Assembly: GCA_034676125.1 (NCBI GenBank)
Contig: JAUCCO010000053.1
Location: forward strand, 1-19,504
Source of the DNA: UBA6183 sp034676125
Lineage (GTDB): Bacteria; Bacteroidota; Bacteroidia; UKL13-3
Direction of reading: 5' to 3'
Length of the DNA: 19,504 nucleotides
Position 1 is the first letter of the stretch, and each line of letters opens with the position of its first letter. Below are positions 16,194 through 19,504 of this stretch, one piece after another. The translations under genes were made by a program, and so were the position numbers. Under the pieces are notes generated by a model. It saw only the letters and a list, made by a program, of their open reading frames with translations, was not told the origin of the DNA and did no database searches.

Positions 16194-17552
16194 ATGAAGC
16201 ACATACTTTCTATTTTAAGTTTTATAACACTGTTTGCTGCCACTATTCAAGCACAAACACAAGGCCAAGTAATTGATGAAATAGCCGCTGTAGTAGGCGA
16301 TAACATCATCATGCAATCAGAAATTGAAGTTGAATTTCAGCAACTGCAAAAAGAAATTGGCTCATTAAATGATAGTGCAAGATGCGCTATTATGCGTCAA
16401 AAAATTGTTGAACGTATGCTGCTTACGCAAGCGCAATGGGATAGTATTCCATTAGCAGATGAGCGAGTGGATTACGAATTAGACAAACGTATCAAGTTTT
16501 TTTCATCACAATTTCCGGGTGGCCAAAAAGAAATGGAAACTTATTATGGTAAATCTATTGCCGAAATAAAGTTGAGTAACCGCGATAAAATTAAAGATGG
16601 ACTATTGGTGCAAGAAATGCAAAATAAGGTAATGAAAGAGGTTAAAGTTTCGCCTACTGATATCAAAAAATTATTTAACGAATTAGATAAATTAGATAGC
16701 CTACCATACTACAGTGCCGAGATAGAGTTGGCACAAATAATAATGTTGCCCAAGGTAAGTAAAGAGGCCAAAGAACTTGCTCTAGAAAAAATAACCGAAC
16801 TAAGAAACAGGATTTTAATGGGTGATAATTTTGGCACATTGGCTTTGATATATAGTGATGACAAAGGCTCGGCACAAAAACGTGGTGAACTTGGTTACTT
16901 TACCCGTGGCGATATGGTACCAGAGTTTGAAGCAACAGCTTATAAATTAAGACCTGATAGTGTTTCAAAAATAATAGAAACCAAATATGGCTACCACATT
17001 ATGCAGTTGGTAGATAGAAGAGGCGAAAACATTAACGTACGACACATTTTAATTAAACCCAATATTTTTAGAAGCGATATTAACCGAACCAAAGAAATTT
17101 TAGACAGTGTTTTGTGGTTGGTAAAAATAGATTCGCTAACGTTTGAAAAAGCCGCCCAAAAATTTAGTGATGATGAAAACACCAAAGCAAATGGTGGATA
17201 CATTACTGATGGTACAATTGGCACAAGCAAAATTCCGTTGGATGAGCTGCCTAAAGACATATTTTTTAGAATAGAAAACTTACAAGCCGGACAGCTAAGC
17301 GAAACAGAATTGGTAACCTTACCTACTCCAGATAGACAACAGGCTTGGCGTGTATTTTATTTAAAATCAGAATCGGCACCACATAGGGCAAATATGCGTG
17401 ATGATTACCAAAAAATGCAAGCACTTGCTATGCAACGCAAACAAATGCTAACCATGCAAAACTGGATTGACAAGCATAAAATTACCTTTTATATTCAGCT
17501 AAGTGATAAGTATAAAAGCTGCTTAGGTTTACAAGAGTTTATTAAACACTAA
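16194..17552 (+). CDS. SurA-like periplasmic chaperone / peptidyl-prolyl isomerase
   Basis: 452 aa. A signal peptide (residues 1-20, MKHILSILSFITLFAATIQA) sends it to the periplasm, where SurA-type proteins escort outer-membrane proteins and catalyse proline isomerisation. The N-terminal chaperone domain (about 24-170) begins with VIDEIAAVVGDNIIMQSEI, the SurA signature. Two parvulin (rotamase) domains follow: about 175-275, with GELGYFTRGDMVPEFE and YGYHIMQL, and about 280-392, with VRHILIKP, FSDDENTKANGGYI and a variable tail. The second domain has a less conserved end, so one parvulin unit may be inactive. The C-terminal helix (about 395-430) packs back on the N domain in SurA. A weak promoter-like TATATTTA (16129-16136) lies 57 nt upstream. 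It is 11 nt before the MoxR ATPase gene, so the two are in one operon. Essential outer-membrane biogenesis roles are expected in Bacteroidota. Confidence 0.9.
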   Translation: MKHILSILSFITLFAATIQAQTQGQVIDEIAAVVGDNIIMQSEIEVEFQQLQKEIGSLNDSARCAIMRQKIVERMLLTQAQWDSIPLADERVDYELDKRIKFFSSQFPGGQKEMETYYGKSIAEIKLSNRDKIKDGLLVQEMQNKVMKEVKVSPTDIKKLFNELDKLDSLPYYSAEIELAQIIMLPKVSKEAKELALEKITELRNRILMGDNFGTLALIYSDDKGSAQKRGELGYFTRGDMVPEFEATAYKLRPDSVSKIIETKYGYHIMQLVDRRGENINVRHILIKPNIFRSDINRTKEILDSVLWLVKIDSLTFEKAAQKFSDDENTKANGGYITDGTIGTSKIPLDELPKDIFFRIENLQAGQLSETELVTLPTPDRQQAWRVFYLKSESAPHRANMRDDYQKMQALAMQRKQMLTMQNWIDKHKITFYIQLSDKYKSCLGLQEFIKH

Positions 17553-17563
17553 TTATTTATTTA

Positions 17564-18532
17564 ATGACAACAACATATCAAAACGATGTGGAAGCGGCCA
17601 ATGCGCTCCATCAAAAATATGCAGCCTTAAAAAGCGAAATTGGAAAAGTGATTATTGGACAACACGATGTTGTAGATGCGGTATTGATGTCGATATTTGC
17701 AAACGGACACACCTTATTAGTTGGTGTACCAGGTTTAGCAAAAACATTGTTGGTGCGAACCTTATCAGAAGTATTAGATTTAAACTTTAGCCGCATACAA
17801 TTTACGCCCGATTTAATGCCTAGCGATATTACAGGTAGCGAAATTTTAAACGATAAAAGAGAATTTACTTTTGTACGCGGACCCTTATTTGCAAATATTG
17901 TTTTGGCTGATGAGATTAATCGTACGCCACCAAAAACACAAGCTGCATTATTAGAAGCCATGCAAGAGCGTAATGTTACTGTAAATGGCAAACTGCATCA
18001 ATTAGAGCAACCATTTTTTGTATTGGCAACACAAAACCCAATAGAACAAGAAGGAACTTACCCATTGCCCGAAGCACAATTAGACCGATTTATGTTTAAT
18101 GTGGTATTGGGTTACCCAACTTTAGAAGAAGAGTTACAAGTAATTAAAAACACTACGGGTAATTATAAAACCAGCTTAAATAAAATATTACATGGCAACG
18201 AAATTTTGGCATTTCAGCAATTGGTGCGCAAAGTGCCCATAGCCGATAACGTGTTAGAGTATGCTGTAAAATTGGTTTCGAAAACACGACCAAATACCGA
18301 ATTAGCAACAGCCAAAGTTAACGAGTACGTTAGTTATGGTGCCGGGCCACGTGCGGGGCAGTTTTTAATTTTAGGTGCAAAATGCCATGCCTTGTTACAT
18401 GGTAATTATAGCCCCGATATTGATGATGTGAAAGCCGTAGCCTACAATGTGCTGCGCCACCGTATTGTTAAAAATTACAAGGCCGAAGCCGAAGGAATTA
18501 CCATTGAGCAAATAATTGATGGCTTAATGTAA
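17564..18532 (+). CDS. MoxR-family AAA+ ATPase
   Basis: 322 aa, typical of MoxR. These hexameric ATPases remodel partner proteins, usually with a von Willebrand A-domain partner. Walker A is GVPGLAKT (54-61), Walker B VLADEINR (113-120), sensor 1 ATQNP (155-159), and an Arg-rich sensor-2 region GAGPRAGQFLI lies near 261-271. A C-terminal AAA lid with YNVLRHRIV follows. All ATPase motifs are intact. It starts 11 nt after the SurA-like gene, so co-expression is very likely. No VWA or DUF58 partner gene follows; the next gene codes for a membrane protein, so any partner must be outside the window. Confidence 0.94.
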   Translation: MTTTYQNDVEAANALHQKYAALKSEIGKVIIGQHDVVDAVLMSIFANGHTLLVGVPGLAKTLLVRTLSEVLDLNFSRIQFTPDLMPSDITGSEILNDKREFTFVRGPLFANIVLADEINRTPPKTQAALLEAMQERNVTVNGKLHQLEQPFFVLATQNPIEQEGTYPLPEAQLDRFMFNVVLGYPTLEEELQVIKNTTGNYKTSLNKILHGNEILAFQQLVRKVPIADNVLEYAVKLVSKTRPNTELATAKVNEYVSYGAGPRAGQFLILGAKCHALLHGNYSPDIDDVKAVAYNVLRHRIVKNYKAEAEGITIEQIIDGLM

Positions 18533-18573
18533 TAACATTGCTTAAACACGCTGTATACCTTTAAAAAACAACT

Positions 18574-19176
18574 ATGAATAGAACTTGGGCAATTTTACTT
18601 TCGGTAATTTTTCATCCAGTTTTTATAAACCTACTTAGTTTTGTTTTAATAATTGAGTTAAACCCATATTTACAAGCAGGATTAAGCACAGATGCAAAGT
18701 GGTTTTATATCATGTATGTGTTTATTTCTACAGGATTAATTCCGCTATTTGTTGTTGTAGCCCGCAAAGCGCTTGGCTACACCAGCAGTGTAATGCTTGA
18801 AGAAGCAGACGATAGACATATCCCCTATATTGTTACCGCCATTGCCTATTTATTAAGTTATTATTTATTTATTAGAATTGGCGCACCACAAGTAATGCGT
18901 GCATATATGATAGCCAGTGCAGCAATACTTATTGTGGTTATGGTTATAAACTTTAAAACAAAAATTAGTGCCCATGCCACATCATTAGGTGCATTGTGTG
19001 GTTTAATAATAGCAACATCGGGTGCCATGATGTTTGATGCACGTTTTTTACTGGTAGCCGTACTTATATTTAGTGGTTTAACAGCGGTATCAAGGCTGGC
19101 ACTAAACGCACATAGCCCAAAACAAATTTATGCTGGTTTTGCCTTAGGCTGTATTATTATGTTGGGGTTGATGTAG
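18574..19176 (+). CDS. PAP2-like polytopic membrane protein with altered active site
   Basis: 200 aa with about six hydrophobic segments (roughly 6-28, 44-63, 84-102, 108-126, 135-153, 157-175). It resembles the lipid-phosphatase PAP2 superfamily in its C-terminal half: ISAH (131-134) sits where the PSGH motif is expected, and SR...H (S173, R174, H180) has exactly the spacing of the SRxxxxxHxxxD motif. However, the final Asp is Gln184, and the first motif's Lys before RP is absent; DDRHIP (79-84) stands there instead. The fold is therefore plausible but phosphatase activity is doubtful. It follows the MoxR gene after 41 nt and may be in the same operon. It could also be a structural relative that kept only the fold. 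Confidence 0.7.
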   Translation: MNRTWAILLSVIFHPVFINLLSFVLIIELNPYLQAGLSTDAKWFYIMYVFISTGLIPLFVVVARKALGYTSSVMLEEADDRHIPYIVTAIAYLLSYYLFIRIGAPQVMRAYMIASAAILIVVMVINFKTKISAHATSLGALCGLIIATSGAMMFDARFLLVAVLIFSGLTAVSRLALNAHSPKQIYAGFALGCIIMLGLM

Positions 19177-19248
19177 CAAATGCTGTTTATTTTGGTTAGT
19201 TCTAATTATTAAAAAAGGTACTTCTCTTTGTTTCTGCGGGATAAAAAC

Positions 19249-19296
19249 ACAATACAGTTTAAGTATACCAACCATTTGAATTAATACCTGTATTGT
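19249..19296. other. Imperfect inverted repeat in the gap before the lipoprotein gene
   Basis: ACAATACAG (19249-19257) is the exact reverse complement of CTGTATTGT (19288-19296). The hairpin extends inward with GTAT/ATAC (19263-19266 with 19284-19287) across a 5-nt bulge. The T-rich stretch after it is interrupted, so it could be a weak terminator of the SurA-MoxR-PAP2 operon or an operator; I cannot decide. Confidence 0.35.
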
Positions 19297-19422
19297 ATTT
19301 AATTTATACTGTAAATATTTAATCGTTAATGGGTTGTTATTAAAAATATTTTTCCATAATACATCCATCAAACAAAATAATATTTATCTTAGCAATACCA
19401 TTACTTAATAAATCTCCGCATT

Positions 19423-19504
19423 ATGACAAACAAAAATTACCTACTTTTTATATTGCCCATAGCTGCAATATTACTTTTGCCACTCCTTATTAGCAGTTGC
19501 AAAC
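19423..19504 (+). CDS. Lipoprotein, N-terminal fragment (runs off right edge)
   Basis: ATG at 19423 opens 27 codons to the window end: MTNKNYLLF, a long hydrophobic core, then a lipobox ISSC ending at Cys26. This is a lipoprotein signal peptide; after cleavage, Cys26 would carry the lipid anchor. The remainder is not visible, so no function can be given. The leader contains TATCTTAG (19386-19393), one mismatch from the -7 consensus and about 30 nt upstream. Confidence 0.6.
   Translation, partial: MTNKNYLLFILPIAAILLLPLLISSCK

Noticed and set aside
1..19504. tRNA genes, rRNA, CRISPR arrays, insertion sequences or prophage genes
   Set aside because: No cloverleaf-like sequence, regularly spaced repeats, transposase or integrase motifs were seen in the gaps between genes.

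Overview
This window looks like a chromosomal segment of a member of the Bacteroidota. The DNA is AT-rich. The order rplM-rpsI-rpsB-tsf, a DUF2851 protein, a small PspC-domain protein, SurA-like and MoxR genes side by side, weak or absent Shine-Dalgarno sequences, and several promoters of the TTG-N19/21-TAnnTTTG type all fit that phylum. The genus cannot be settled from the sequence alone.

Layout. Positions 1-1105 (minus) hold the N-terminal 368 residues of a secreted or anchored tetratricopeptide-repeat protein that runs off the left edge. Next, on the minus strand, is cyanophycin synthetase (cphA), closed by a strong terminator. Divergent from it across 178 bp is cyanophycinase (cphB), with a near-consensus Bacteroidota promoter, a TTG start and its own terminator. 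Together they form a make/break module for the nitrogen-storage polymer of Asp and Arg. A DUF2851 gene and a small signal-peptide protein (8 nt overlap) follow. Then comes a PspC-histidine kinase-response regulator operon (22 nt gap, 14 nt overlap), also closed by a terminator.

The middle is one 1301-codon gene for a single-chain type IIG-like restriction-modification enzyme: a PD-(D/E)XK nuclease at the N-terminus, an N6-adenine methyltransferase core, and a C-terminal target-recognition region. Being single and self-contained, and lying between the regulatory operon and the ribosomal-protein operon, it is the clearest accessory gene. A 349 bp gap after it contains what may be the relic start of a secreted protein, then the rplM promoter.

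The right third is conserved core: rplM-rpsI-rpsB, a terminator, tsf behind a short (AAT)5 repeat, another terminator, then a SurA-like chaperone/peptidyl-prolyl isomerase, a MoxR-type AAA+ ATPase and a PAP2-like membrane protein whose catalytic residues are partly lost. The last 82 bp start a lipoprotein.

No tRNA, rRNA, CRISPR array or insertion sequence was recognised. Most of the window is ordinary. The points most worth checking are the cyanophycin pair, the type IIG enzyme with its flanking relic, and the PAP2-like protein with a broken active site.
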